A stretch of 64,000 nucleotides of DNA from Pseudomonas sp. ML2-2023-3 (GTDB taxonomy: Bacteria; Pseudomonadota; Gammaproteobacteria; Pseudomonadales; Pseudomonadaceae). Below are positions 54,270-63,260 of the stretch, in pieces (positions within the stretch are counted from its first letter, which is position 1; every line of letters starts with the position of its first letter). Both the position numbers and the translations under genes were made by a program. The notes under the pieces were generated by a model. It ran no database searches. It had not been told where the DNA came from and saw only the letters and a program-made list of their open reading frames with translations. The stretch spans positions 4,188,501-4,252,500 of the forward strand of contig NZ_CP146343.1 of assembly GCF_037055275.1 (NCBI RefSeq), written 5' to 3'.

Positions 54270-54297
54270 TTATCGGCCACACGGGACCGATACTTGA
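54270..54297 (-). promoter_or_regulatory. Sigma-28 (FliA)-like promoter
   Basis: On the minus strand, TCAAG, 15 bases, then GCCGATAA. The -10 matches the FliA consensus exactly. It lies between the ParA-like and ParP-like genes and points at the latter. Confidence 0.65.
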
Positions 54298-54310
54298 ATA
54301 ACCGTCCACC

Positions 54311-55099
54311 TCAAGCCACCTGAGGGGCAAGCTGGCGGGTCAGTACGTGCTTGAGCAACGCACGATAGGCGATTACCCCCCGGGTCTTGTCATCGAACTG
54401 CGAAGGCGTCTGCCCTGCCCGGCTGGCATCACGCAAGCGGGTGTCGACCGGGATGAAGCCCTGCCACAGGGTGTCGGGATACACGTCGCGCAACACCCGC
54501 AAGGTGCTCATCGAGGCCTGGGTACGGCGGTCAAACAAGGTCGGCACGATACAAAACGGCAGTTCCTGCGCCCGCGAGCGATTGATCATGCGCAGGGTGT
54601 GGACCATGCGCTCCAGGCCCTTGAGGGCCAGATGCTCGGTCTGCACCGGAATGATCAATTGCTGGCTGGCCGCCAATGCGTTGACCATCAGCACACCCAG
54701 GATCGGCGGGCTGTCGATGATGGCGTAGTCATAGTCCTGCCACAGTTGCGCCAGGCTGCGCGCAATCACCAGGCCCAGGCCACTTTGCCCCGGCGCCTGA
54801 CGTTCCAGGGTCGCCAGGGCGGTGGTCGCCGGCAGCAAGGCAATCTTCTCGTGGCTGGTGGGCAGCAGCAATTGCGCAGCCAGACCTTCCGGCACTTGGC
54901 CCTGATGCAGAAAGAGGTCATACACGCTGTGTTCCAGACCATCGGGGTCATACCCGAAATAACTGGTCATGGAGCCGTGCGGGTCGAGATCGACCACAAC
55001 CACCCGCTTACCCGCTTCTGCCAGCAAACCGGCCAGAGCGATGGATGTGGTGGTCTTGCCGACCCCACCTTTTTGATTGGCTACTGCCCAGACTCTCAT
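54311..55099 (-). CDS. ParA-family ATPase, ParC-like
   Basis: Deviant-Walker ATPase of 262 residues with KGGVGKTTTSIALAGLLAEA (P-loop at residues 10-17) and the switch region VVVDLDPHGSMTSYFGYD. Within che clusters such ATPases (called ParC in Vibrio) place the chemotaxis array at the cell pole, working with a ParP protein. It is not the chromosome-partition ParA, since no parB or parS is near. It lies 38 bp after motD. Confidence 0.88.
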   Translation of the reverse strand: MRVWAVANQKGGVGKTTTSIALAGLLAEAGKRVVVVDLDPHGSMTSYFGYDPDGLEHSVYDLFLHQGQVPEGLAAQLLLPTSHEKIALLPATTALATLERQAPGQSGLGLVIARSLAQLWQDYDYAIIDSPPILGVLMVNALAASQQLIIPVQTEHLALKGLERMVHTLRMINRSRAQELPFCIVPTLFDRRTQASMSTLRVLRDVYPDTLWQGFIPVDTRLRDASRAGQTPSQFDDKTRGVIAYRALLKHVLTRQLAPQVA

Positions 55100-55137
55100 T
55101 CAGTTGTTCCTCCCGGCTGCATGCGTGCCGGCCGAGA

Positions 55138-56028
55138 CTATAGGGTTGGTGACGGGGAATTGACGGCATTCCCTCTAACCAGTGGCTGTGTCTGTGGCGG
55201 TGCAGTTTGTGTGCCAGCACGCTTGAGGGCGGCATCCGGTGTCGCGTTGGCGGTTCCCGTACCGGTCAGGCTGCGACGCACCTCCAGGTTGCGCGACACC
55301 ACCAGCACCACCCGGCGGTTGAGCGCACGCCCCTCCGGGGTTGCGTTATTGGCCACCGGCTGGAACTCGCCGTAACCCACCGACGCCATGCGCCCCGGGT
55401 TCACGCCCTGCATCGCCAGCATGCGCACGATGCTCGCCGAGCGTGCCGACGACAGTTCCCAGTTGGTGGGATATTGCGCGGTACGGATCGGCAGATCGTC
55501 CGTAAAGCCCTCGACGTGAATCGGGTTTTCGAACGGCTTCAGGATCGCTGCCACCTTGTCGATAATGGTGAACGCTGCATTGCTGGGCATCGCGTCGCCA
55601 CTGCCGAACAGCAAGCTTGAGTTGAGTTCGATTTCGACCCATAACTCATTGCCGCGCACGGTCAATTGTTTGGACGCGATCAAGTCGCCAAACGCATGGG
55701 TGATGTCATTGGCAATGGTTTTAAGCGGGTCATCGGGGACTTGCCCAAGGCCCGCGTCGGTATGTTCACTGTCTTTGATCAAGGGTTCGGCAGGCGCGAC
55801 CGTCAGCGGGCGTTCCTGACCAATGGGCACCGGCTTGATGCTGCGCTCGGTGTCATTGAACACGCCCACCAGCGCCTGGGAGATCACCCGATACTTACCT
55901 TCGTTGATCGAGGAAATCGAGTACATGACCACGAAGAAGGCAAACAGCAAGGTGATGAAGTCCGCGTAGGACACCAGCCAGCGCTCGTGATTGATGTGTT
56001 CATCCGCAGGGCGACGGCGACGGCTCAT
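55138..56028 (-). CDS. motD: Flagellar stator protein MotD
   Basis: MotB-family stator subunit of 296 residues. A membrane helix contains the proton-accepting Asp23 (WLVSYADFITLLFAFFVVMY). The C-terminal OmpA-like peptidoglycan-binding domain (about 165-255) shows VEGFTDDLPIRTAQYPTNWE and LSSARSASIVRMLAM. With MotC it forms the second stator of Pseudomonas flagella, important for swarming. Two bases separate it from motC. Confidence 0.94.
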   Translation of the reverse strand: MSRRRRPADEHINHERWLVSYADFITLLFAFFVVMYSISSINEGKYRVISQALVGVFNDTERSIKPVPIGQERPLTVAPAEPLIKDSEHTDAGLGQVPDDPLKTIANDITHAFGDLIASKQLTVRGNELWVEIELNSSLLFGSGDAMPSNAAFTIIDKVAAILKPFENPIHVEGFTDDLPIRTAQYPTNWELSSARSASIVRMLAMQGVNPGRMASVGYGEFQPVANNATPEGRALNRRVVLVVSRNLEVRRSLTGTGTANATPDAALKRAGTQTAPPQTQPLVRGNAVNSPSPTL

Positions 56029-56030
56029 AG

Positions 56031-56771
56031 TTAACCCGTGAAGCCTTGAAGCTTGAGTTCGATTGAGCGCGGATTCTCGCCTTCGGCAATCGACAGGATG
56101 CCTTCGAGCAGCATTTCGCGGTACAGCGACTGGCGCATGGCAATGGCCTTGAGCTTGCTGGCGATGGGCAGCAACACCAGGTTGGCACTGGCCACCCCAT
56201 AAATGGTCGCCACAAACGCCACCGCAATTCCGCTGCCCAGTTGTCCCGGATCAGCCAGATTGCCCATCACATGAATCAGGCCCATGACCGCACCGATAAT
56301 GCCGATGGTCGGCGCATAACCGCCCATGCTTTCAAATACTTTGGCGGCTTCGATGTCGCGGCTTTCCTGGGTCATGTAATCGACCTCCAGCACGCTGCGA
56401 ATGGTTTCTGGCTCAACCCCGTCAACCAGCAACTGCAGGCCCTTGCGCGAATAATTGTCGGGCTCGGTGTCGGCCACGCCTTCCAGGCCCAGCAAGCCTT
56501 CCTTGCGCGCCGTCAGGCTCCAGTTGACGACACGGTCAATGCCCCCCGCCATGTCGATACGCGGCGGAAACAAGATCCACACTACGGTCTGCATCGCCCG
56601 CTTGAATGCGCTCATGGGCGACTGCAACAGTGCCGCGCCCACCGTCCCGCCCAGCACGATCAGCGCTGCCGGACCATTGGCCAGGGCGCCGAGATGGCCG
56701 CCCTCCAGGTAGTTGCCGCCGATGATCGCGACAAACGCCATGATGATGCCAATCAGACTGAGCACATCCAT
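56031..56771 (-). CDS. motC: Flagellar stator protein MotC
   Basis: MotA-family stator subunit of 246 residues with four membrane segments. Recognisable features are [20 protein letters not shown] at the start, the cytoplasmic loop with charged residues for rotor contact (DRVVNWSLTARKEGLLGLEG), and PTIGIIGAVMGLIHVMGNLA. It overlaps cheB by one base and pairs with MotD. Confidence 0.95.
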   Translation of the reverse strand: MDVLSLIGIIMAFVAIIGGNYLEGGHLGALANGPAALIVLGGTVGAALLQSPMSAFKRAMQTVVWILFPPRIDMAGGIDRVVNWSLTARKEGLLGLEGVADTEPDNYSRKGLQLLVDGVEPETIRSVLEVDYMTQESRDIEAAKVFESMGGYAPTIGIIGAVMGLIHVMGNLADPGQLGSGIAVAFVATIYGVASANLVLLPIASKLKAIAMRQSLYREMLLEGILSIAEGENPRSIELKLQGFTG

Positions 56772-57916
56772 CAGTGGCAGGCCTCCACCAGGTGTTTGCC
56801 GATGTCATCAAGGCTGTACACCGCGTCGGCCAGGTTGGCTTTGACGATGGCCATCGGCATGCCGTAAATCACGCAGCTGGCTTCGTCCTGTGCCCACACC
56901 TGACTGCCGCCCTGCTTGAGCATGCGCGCACCTTCACGGCCGTCCGCACCCATGCCGGTCAGGACCACCGCCAAAACTTTGTCACCAAAAGACTTGGCAG
57001 CCGAACCGAAGGTGATATCCACACACGGCTTGTAGTTCAAACGCTCGTCGCCCGGCAGGATGCGTACCGCGCCGCGACCGTCAATCATCATCTGCTTGCC
57101 GCCCGGTGCCAGCAGGGCCAGGCCGGGGCGCAGGATGTCGCCGTCTTCGGCTTCCTTGACGCTGATGCGGCACAGCTTGTCCAGGCGCTCGGCAAACGCC
57201 TTGGTAAACGCGGCCGGCATGTGCTGCACCAGCACAATCGGCGCCGGAAAATTGCCCGGCAACTGGGTCAACACCCGCTGCAAGGCCACCGGCCCGCCGG
57301 TCGAGGTGCCGATGGCGACCAGTTTGTAGGCCTTGCGCTTGGGCATGCCCGACGTTGATGCCGGTGCAGGCGCGCCACGGCTGGCAATCGGCGTGGTGCG
57401 CGCAGGGGGCAACGAGGCGGTCGGCGCGGGGGACACAAAACCGCCAAGGGCAGGCCGAGGCACAGGCGCAGGGGCTGAGACCGCAGGCGCTGGCGCGCTG
57501 TAGCTGGACATTCGGCGGTTGCTGCGCGAGATGCTGTGAACCTTCTCGCACAGCATCTGCTTGACCTTCTCGGGGTTGCGCGAGATGTCTTCGAAGTTTT
57601 TCGGCAAAAAATCCACCGCCCCGGCATCCAGCGCATCGAGGGTCACGCGGGCGCCCTCGTGGGTCAGCGAGGAAAACATCAATACCGGGGTCGGACAGCG
57701 CTGCATGATATGACGCACGGCCGTGATGCCATCCATCAACGGCATCTCGTAATCCATCGTGATCACGTCCGGCTTGAGCGCCAGCGCCTGATCGATGGCT
57801 TCCTTGCCATTGGTGGCGGTGCCGATCACTTGAATCGTCGGGTCAGCCGACAGAATTTCCGAGACGCGGCGGCGGAAAAAACCGGAATCATCCACCACCA
57901 GGACCTTGACTACCAT
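56771..57916 (-). CDS. cheB: Chemotaxis methylesterase CheB
   Basis: Receptor methylesterase/deamidase of 381 residues. The N-terminal receiver domain has phospho-acceptor Asp55 (VITMDYEMP). A Pro/Ala-rich linker (about 140-185) is followed by the catalytic domain with its Ser in [16 protein letters not shown], a His in [20 protein letters not shown] and an Asp in [17 protein letters not shown]. The ATG at 57916 gives the family N-terminus [12 protein letters not shown]; a longer frame to 58009 is rejected. No cheR is in the window. Confidence 0.96.
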   Translation of the reverse strand: MVVKVLVVDDSGFFRRRVSEILSADPTIQVIGTATNGKEAIDQALALKPDVITMDYEMPLMDGITAVRHIMQRCPTPVLMFSSLTHEGARVTLDALDAGAVDFLPKNFEDISRNPEKVKQMLCEKVHSISRSNRRMSSYSAPAPAVSAPAPVPRPALGGFVSPAPTASLPPARTTPIASRGAPAPASTSGMPKRKAYKLVAIGTSTGGPVALQRVLTQLPGNFPAPIVLVQHMPAAFTKAFAERLDKLCRISVKEAEDGDILRPGLALLAPGGKQMMIDGRGAVRILPGDERLNYKPCVDITFGSAAKSFGDKVLAVVLTGMGADGREGARMLKQGGSQVWAQDEASCVIYGMPMAIVKANLADAVYSLDDIGKHLVEACH

Positions 57917-57965
57917 AAACACTCCGTTAGGCGGTGCGGGGCGCAAAAGCCCCGGCTTACCAGAA

Positions 57966-60128
57966 TCAAATACGCCGTGATGCGTAGTGCTTGAGCATGC
58001 TCGGAACATCCAGAATCAAGGCAATACGACCATCACCGGTAATGGTGGCGCCCGACATGCCTGGCGTGCCCTGGAGCATTTTGCCCAACGGCTTGATCAC
58101 CACCTCTTCCTGGCCGACCAGTTGATCGACCACAAAACCGATGCGCTGGGTACCGACCGACAAAATCACCACATGCCCTTCGCGCTGTTCTTCATGGGCG
58201 GCAGACGCCACCAGCCAGCGCTTGAGGTAGAACAACGGCAGGGCCTTGTCGCGCACGATCACCACTTCCTGGCCGTCGACCACGTTGGTGCGCGACAGGT
58301 CGAGATGGAAAATCTCGTTGACGTTGACCAGAGGGAAGGCAAACGCCTGGTTGCCCAGCATCACCATCAGGGTCGGCATGATCGCCAGGGTCAACGGCAC
58401 CTTGATGACGATTTTCGAGCCACGACCCAGCACCGACTCGATGCTCAGCGAGCCGTTGAGCTGGGCGATCTTGGTTTTCACCACGTCCATGCCCACGCCA
58501 CGTCCGGACACATCGCTGATCTCGGTCTTGGTGGAAAAACCCGGTGCAAAAATCAGGTTGTAGCAGTCGCTTTCGCTCAGGCGATCGGCTGCGTCCTTGT
58601 CCATCAGGCCTTTTTTCACCGCCAGGGAGCGCAGGAAATTGGCATCCATGCCTTTGCCGTCATCGGAGATCGACAGCAGGATATGGTCGCCTTCCTGCTC
58701 TGCCGACAGCACCACTCGACCGCAGCTTGGCTTGCCTGCAGCAGCACGTTCTTCCGGGGTTTCGCAACCATGGTCGACGGCGTTGCGCACCAAGTGGACC
58801 AGTGGATCGGCCAGGGCTTCGACGAGGTTTTTATCCAGGTCGGTCTCTTCGCCCACCAACTCCAGGCTGATTTCTTTCTTCAACTGACGCGCCAGATCCC
58901 GCACCAGCCGCGGGAAGCGACCGAAGACTTTCTTGATCGGCTGCATCCGGGTCTTCATCACTGCGGTTTGCAGGTCAGCTGTAACCACGTCGAGGTTGGA
59001 CAGGGCCTTGGCCATGTCCTCGTCATGGCTGTTCAAGCCCAGGCGCACCAGACGGTTACGCACCAGTACCAGTTCGCCGACCATGTTCATGATGTCGTCC
59101 AGCCGTGCGGTATCGACCCGCACGGTGGTTTCTGCCTCAGAGGCAACCGGTTTTTCCGACGGTGCAGCTGCCGCCCGGGCCGGGGCAGCACGCGCAGCCG
59201 CAACCGGCCTGGCGGGCACAGCCGCAGCGACAACGGCTGCGGAGTCCGGACTGAACTTGCCTTTACCGTGCATCTCATCGAGCAGGGCTTCGAATTCGTG
59301 ATCGCTGATCAGGTTCGGGTCGCCCGCTGGCTCCTCGGCCGGGGCAACAGGTTCGACGGCCGCAGCGCCCAGTGCGTCGGTGTTGAACGCACCCTTGCCA
59401 TGCAATTGATCGAGCAAGGCCTCGAATTCATCGTCGGTGATTTCATTGCTGACTTCAGCTACGGCTACCGGCGCTTCGTCGGGCACTGCGCCGACCACTG
59501 CGGCATCCGCAGAAAACTGGCCCTTGCCGTGCAACTGGTCAAGCAGCAACTCAAATTCGGCGTCGCTGATTTCGTCACCCGCCGAGATGTCTGCCGGGAC
59601 AACCGGCTCGGGCTCGTGGGCAGCGGCCTTGACCGCATCGAGGGATTCCAGCAACTGTTCAAATTCGCTGTCGGTGATATCAGTCACCGGAGCTGCGACT
59701 ACCGCCACCGGCACAGGTGCAGCAACCACGTGAGCGGCCGCAGGCTCTGCCAGACGCGCCAGCGCCGCCAGCAACTCGGGGGTCGCCGCGGTGATCGGGC
59801 TGCGCTCGCGCACTTCGCTGAACATGCCGTTGACCGCATCCAGGGCCTCAAGCACCACGTCCATCAACTCCGCGTCGACGCCTCGTTCACCCTTGCGCAG
59901 GATGTCGAAGACGTTCTCGGCGATGTGACAGCACTCCACCAATTCATGGAGCTGCAGGAAGCCGGCGCCCCCTTTGACAGTATGAAAACCGCGAAAAATG
60001 GCATTGAGCAGGTCCGCATCATCCGGTCGGCTTTCCAGCTCGACCAGTTGCTCGGACAGCAACTCCAGAATTTCGCCGGCTTCAACCAGGAAATCCTGAA
60101 GGATTTCTTCATCGGCGCCGAAGCTCAT
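57966..60128 (-). CDS. cheA: Chemotaxis histidine kinase CheA with repeated linker motif
   Basis: CheA of 720 residues. The phosphotransfer domain P1 (1-105) carries His49 ([11 protein letters not shown]). Between P1 and the dimerisation domain lies an Ala/Pro/Val-rich linker with four related motifs at about 151, 186, 229 and 273 of the form ISDxEFExLLDxLHGKGxF, the last three 44 residues apart and the first degenerate. They resemble the LID region that binds ParP in Vibrio CheA. Dimerisation (~335-400), kinase (N-box [20 protein letters not shown], then DDGKGMD and GRGVGMD) and CheW-like domains follow. No typical P2 domain is evident. Confidence 0.96.
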   Translation of the reverse strand: MSFGADEEILQDFLVEAGEILELLSEQLVELESRPDDADLLNAIFRGFHTVKGGAGFLQLHELVECCHIAENVFDILRKGERGVDAELMDVVLEALDAVNGMFSEVRERSPITAATPELLAALARLAEPAAAHVVAAPVPVAVVAAPVTDITDSEFEQLLESLDAVKAAAHEPEPVVPADISAGDEISDAEFELLLDQLHGKGQFSADAAVVGAVPDEAPVAVAEVSNEITDDEFEALLDQLHGKGAFNTDALGAAAVEPVAPAEEPAGDPNLISDHEFEALLDEMHGKGKFSPDSAAVVAAAVPARPVAAARAAPARAAAAPSEKPVASEAETTVRVDTARLDDIMNMVGELVLVRNRLVRLGLNSHDEDMAKALSNLDVVTADLQTAVMKTRMQPIKKVFGRFPRLVRDLARQLKKEISLELVGEETDLDKNLVEALADPLVHLVRNAVDHGCETPEERAAAGKPSCGRVVLSAEQEGDHILLSISDDGKGMDANFLRSLAVKKGLMDKDAADRLSESDCYNLIFAPGFSTKTEISDVSGRGVGMDVVKTKIAQLNGSLSIESVLGRGSKIVIKVPLTLAIMPTLMVMLGNQAFAFPLVNVNEIFHLDLSRTNVVDGQEVVIVRDKALPLFYLKRWLVASAAHEEQREGHVVILSVGTQRIGFVVDQLVGQEEVVIKPLGKMLQGTPGMSGATITGDGRIALILDVPSMLKHYASRRI

Positions 60129-60190
60129 GTACGTGCTCCTTGAGAAAGGCCCGCGACGCCAGGCAACAGCGCCCGCACGTCTATCGAGTC

Positions 60191-60979
60191 CTAAAAACCT
60201 AAACTGGACAGCAAATCGTCTACATCATCCTGACCGGATACGACGTCATTACGTGTATCGGCATGAATCTGCGGACCTTCACCCTTGGCCTGGTTTTTTT
60301 GCGAATTATTTTCAGCGCGCAACGCATCACGGTCGTGTTCGATGCCGGCAAAGCGATCCACCTGACTGGCCATCAGCACCAGTTTGAGCAGATTGCTTTC
60401 AACGTCCGTGACCAGTTGCGTCACCCGCTTGATGACCTGACCGGTAAGGTCCTGGAAATCCTGGGCCAGCAAGATGTCGGTGAGGTTGGCGGACACGACC
60501 TGACTTTGCTCGTCGCTACGCGTCAAAAAACTGTCAACCCGACGCGCCAGCTCGCGAAACTCCTCGGCACCGATTTCACGGCGCATGAAGCGACCCCAGT
60601 CTGCACTCAGGGCCTTGGCTTCCTGCCCCAGGCCGTTGACCAGCGGCGTGCTGTTCTCCACCAGGTCCATGGTTCGATTGGCGGCCGCTTCCGTGAGCTT
60701 CACAACATAAGCCAGGCGTTCCGTGGCATCCGTGATCTGCGACACTTCTTCGGCTTGCGGCATGCTCGGATCAATATGGAAATTGACAATTGCACTGTGC
60801 AGTTCACGGGTCAGTTTGCCGACTTCGCGATACAACCCGCGATCACGGGTCTGGTTGAGTTCGTGAATCAGCTGCACTGCATCGCCAAACTGGCCTCTTT
60901 CAAGGCTTTCGACCAATTCGTGAGCATGTTTTTTCAGGGTCGACTCAAAATCGCCCTGTGTAGATTCTTTATGCTCCAT
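60191..60979 (-). CDS. cheZ: CheY phosphatase CheZ
   Basis: Helical phosphatase of 262 residues that dephosphorylates CheY-P. The active-site helix ILLAQDFQDLTGQVIKRVTQ carries the Asp and Gln. The C-terminal CheY-binding peptide DDVDDLLSSLGF is present after a flexible linker. Start ATG at 60979 (MEHKESTQGDF) is preferred to one eight codons earlier that overlaps cheY. Confidence 0.95.
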   Translation of the reverse strand: MEHKESTQGDFESTLKKHAHELVESLERGQFGDAVQLIHELNQTRDRGLYREVGKLTRELHSAIVNFHIDPSMPQAEEVSQITDATERLAYVVKLTEAAANRTMDLVENSTPLVNGLGQEAKALSADWGRFMRREIGAEEFRELARRVDSFLTRSDEQSQVVSANLTDILLAQDFQDLTGQVIKRVTQLVTDVESNLLKLVLMASQVDRFAGIEHDRDALRAENNSQKNQAKGEGPQIHADTRNDVVSGQDDVDDLLSSLGF

Positions 60980-60999
60980 AGCGCCCCCAAGGCAACCGA

Positions 61000-61371
61000 T
61001 CAACCGATGCGATCAAAGATCTTCTCGATCTTGTCTTTGAGTGCGATAGCCGTGAACGGCTTGACCACATAGCCGTTAACACCGGCCTGGGCGGCTTCGA
61101 TGATCTGCTCGCGCTTGGCTTCGGCGGTCACCATCAGCACCGGCAAGTGCTTGAGTTTTTCGTCGGCGCGCACGTGGCGCAGCAACTCGATACCGGTCAT
61201 GCCCGGCATGTTCCAGTCGGTCACCAAAAAGTCGATGTGACCCAGATTGAGGATCGGCAACGCCGTGATGCCGTCGTCCGCCTCGACCGTGTTGGTGAAC
61301 CCCAGGTCACGCAACAGGTTTTTAATGATCCGCCGCATCGTTGAAAAATCATCAACGATAAGGATTTTCAT
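61000..61371 (-). CDS. cheY: Chemotaxis response regulator CheY
   Basis: Single-domain response regulator of 123 residues. Acidic residues Asp7/Asp8 ([10 protein letters not shown]), phospho-acceptor Asp52 ([10 protein letters not shown]) and Lys104 (YVVKPF) are present. It binds the flagellar switch FliM when phosphorylated. The ATG at 61371 gives the standard N-terminus; a start eight codons earlier is not needed. cheZ follows after 20 bases. Confidence 0.97.
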   Translation of the reverse strand: MKILIVDDFSTMRRIIKNLLRDLGFTNTVEADDGITALPILNLGHIDFLVTDWNMPGMTGIELLRHVRADEKLKHLPVLMVTAEAKREQIIEAAQAGVNGYVVKPFTAIALKDKIEKIFDRIG

Positions 61372-61466
61372 GTTCTTGTCCAATTCGACCTCCAAGCAGT
61401 CTTAAACGCGCCCGGTCTGGGGACACGCCATTCAATCAATTCGTTTTCAAACACCGCCAGAATCGA

Positions 61467-61555
61467 CTGTGGGAGCGGGCTTGCTCGCGATGCTGGCGGC
61501 GCGGTTTTTCTGATTCACCGTGTCGATCCCATCGCGAGCAAGCCCGCTCCCACAA
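61467..61555. repeat. REP-like palindrome, family A
   Basis: CTGTGGGAGCGGGCTTGCTC with GCGAT on the left pairs with ATCGC and GAGCAAGCCCGCTCCCACA on the right around about 40 bases. It lies between fliA and cheY and may end or weaken read-through. Confidence 0.9.
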
Positions 61556-61573
61556 TAAGTACGCGTGTTCCGG

Positions 61574-62314
61574 TCAGTGCGCTCGCCACTGGCTCAGGCG
61601 TGCACGCAGCCGCGCTGCGCACTGGCTGTGCAGCTGGCTCACACGGGACTCGCTGACCCCCAGCACTTCGCCGATTTCCTTGAGGTTCAGTTCCTCGTCG
61701 TAGTACAGCGCCAACACCAGCCGCTCACGCTCGGGCAGATGGGCAATCGCATCGGCCAGCGCGCCCTGGAAGCGTTCGTCTTCCAGATCGCGGGACGGCT
61801 CCGGGTGAGCACTTGCGCCATCCTCATGCAGCCCTTCGTGTTCGCCGTCCTGCAACAAGTCGTCGAAACTGAACAGGCGGCTGCCCAGGGTGTCATTCAA
61901 GATGGCGTAATAATCATCAAGGCTTAACTGGAGTTCGGCCGCAACTTCATGATCTTTAGCGTCACAACCGGTTTTTGCTTCAATTACCCGAATTGCATCG
62001 CTGACCATGCGCGTATTGCGGTGGACAGAGCGCGGGGCCCAGTCGCCTTTTCGCACTTCATCGAGCATGGCGCCACGAATGCGAATCCCGGCATAGGTCT
62101 CAAAACTCGCTCCCTTGGTGGCGTCGTATTTGCCCGACACCTCGAGCAGCCCGATCATCCCGGCCTGGATCAGGTCGTCCACCTGCACGCTGGCCGGCAA
62201 GCGCGCCAACAGGTGATAGGCGATGCGCTTGACCAAAGGGGCGTAACGCTCGATCAGCTCGTACTGGCTGTCACGGGACGCCTTGCTGTACATGCGATAG
62301 CCACTGGCGGTCAT
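61574..62314 (-). CDS. fliA: Flagellar sigma factor 28 (FliA)
   Basis: Sigma-28 of 246 residues. Region 2 includes PLVKRIAYHLLARLPASVQV and DLIQAGMIGLLEVSGKYDAT; region 3 GIRIRGAMLDEVRKGDWAPR; region 4 ends with a helix-turn-helix (NLKEIGEVLGVSESRVSQLH). It directs late flagellar and chemotaxis promoters. Its ATG shares one base with the fleN stop. Confidence 0.97.
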   Translation of the reverse strand: MTASGYRMYSKASRDSQYELIERYAPLVKRIAYHLLARLPASVQVDDLIQAGMIGLLEVSGKYDATKGASFETYAGIRIRGAMLDEVRKGDWAPRSVHRNTRMVSDAIRVIEAKTGCDAKDHEVAAELQLSLDDYYAILNDTLGSRLFSFDDLLQDGEHEGLHEDGASAHPEPSRDLEDERFQGALADAIAHLPERERLVLALYYDEELNLKEIGEVLGVSESRVSQLHSQCAARLRARLSQWRAH

Positions 62315-63141
62315 TAAAAGCGCCCCCCTGCTTGCTGCACCAGACGCTCGACAAAGAACTCCAGATGCCCGCGGGGGTTGGCGGGCAGCGGCCAGGTGTC
62401 GACTTTCTGGGCGATGGCTTTAAACGCCAGGGAGCACTTGGAGCGCGGGAACGCTTCGTAGACGGCCCGCTGTTTTTGCACGGCCTTGCGCACGCATTCG
62501 TCATACGGAACGGCGCCCACGTATTGCAGGGCCACATCCAGAAAGCGGTCGGTGACTTTAGTCAATTTGGCGAACAGATTGCGCCCTTCCTGCGGGCTCT
62601 GGGCCATGTTCGCCAATACGCGAAAGCGGTTCATGCCGTAATCGCGATTGAGCAACTTGATCAGCGCATAGGCATCGGTGATCGATGTCGGCTCGTCGCA
62701 GACCACCAGCAGCACTTCCTGGGCGGCGCGCACAAAACTGACCACCGACTCGCCAATCCCGGCAGCGGTGTCGATCACCAGCACATCCAGATTGTCGCCG
62801 AGGTCGCTGAAGGCCTGGATCAGACCGGCGTGTTGCGCCGGGCTCAGCTGCACCATGCTCTGGGTGCCCGAAGCCGCCGGCACGATACGAATCCCGCCAG
62901 GGCCTTGCAGCAAGACATCGCGCAGCTCGCAACGCCCCTCGACCACATCGGCCAGGGTGAATTTGGGGGTCAGGCCCAGCAGGACATCGACATTCGCCAG
63001 TCCAAGGTCCGCGTCCATCAACAGAACGCGCCTGCCCAGCTCGGCCAATGCGATGGACAAGTTGACTGAGACGTTAGTTTTACCGACGCCACCCTTGCCG
63101 CCGGTCACTGCGATCACCTGTACGGGATGCATGCTGCCCAT
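62314..63141 (-). CDS. fleN: Flagellar number regulator FleN
   Basis: MinD-like ATPase of 275 residues, the FleN/FlhG regulator that limits the number of polar flagella and inhibits FleQ. The P-loop lies in VTGGKGGVGKTNVSVNL (about residues 13-29), and the DADLGLANVDVLLGL switch follows. Start ATG at 63141; ATG at 63132 (MHPVQVIAV) is an alternative. It follows flhF by 119 bases. Confidence 0.96.
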   Translation of the reverse strand: MGSMHPVQVIAVTGGKGGVGKTNVSVNLSIALAELGRRVLLMDADLGLANVDVLLGLTPKFTLADVVEGRCELRDVLLQGPGGIRIVPAASGTQSMVQLSPAQHAGLIQAFSDLGDNLDVLVIDTAAGIGESVVSFVRAAQEVLLVVCDEPTSITDAYALIKLLNRDYGMNRFRVLANMAQSPQEGRNLFAKLTKVTDRFLDVALQYVGAVPYDECVRKAVQKQRAVYEAFPRSKCSLAFKAIAQKVDTWPLPANPRGHLEFFVERLVQQAGGRF

Positions 63142-63260
63142 GATCTTTTTTTACCTTGTCTTACTTAGACGCGGCTACATGCGTTGGCTGCCCGTTCCCC
63201 ATTGGAACAAAACCTTCAGACCATCAGATGTAGGTACATTGCAACGTAATCTTGACTACC

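Noticed and set aside
57987..60143. 718-codon open frame on the plus strand, antisense to cheA
   Set aside because: It is a shadow of the high-G+C cheA coding strand, rich in His, Gln and Arg with no domain. cheA on the minus strand is unmistakable.
14935..61555. Dispersed palindromes considered as CRISPR repeats
   Set aside because: They are isolated inverted repeats, one per intergenic gap, without regular spacers or cas genes.
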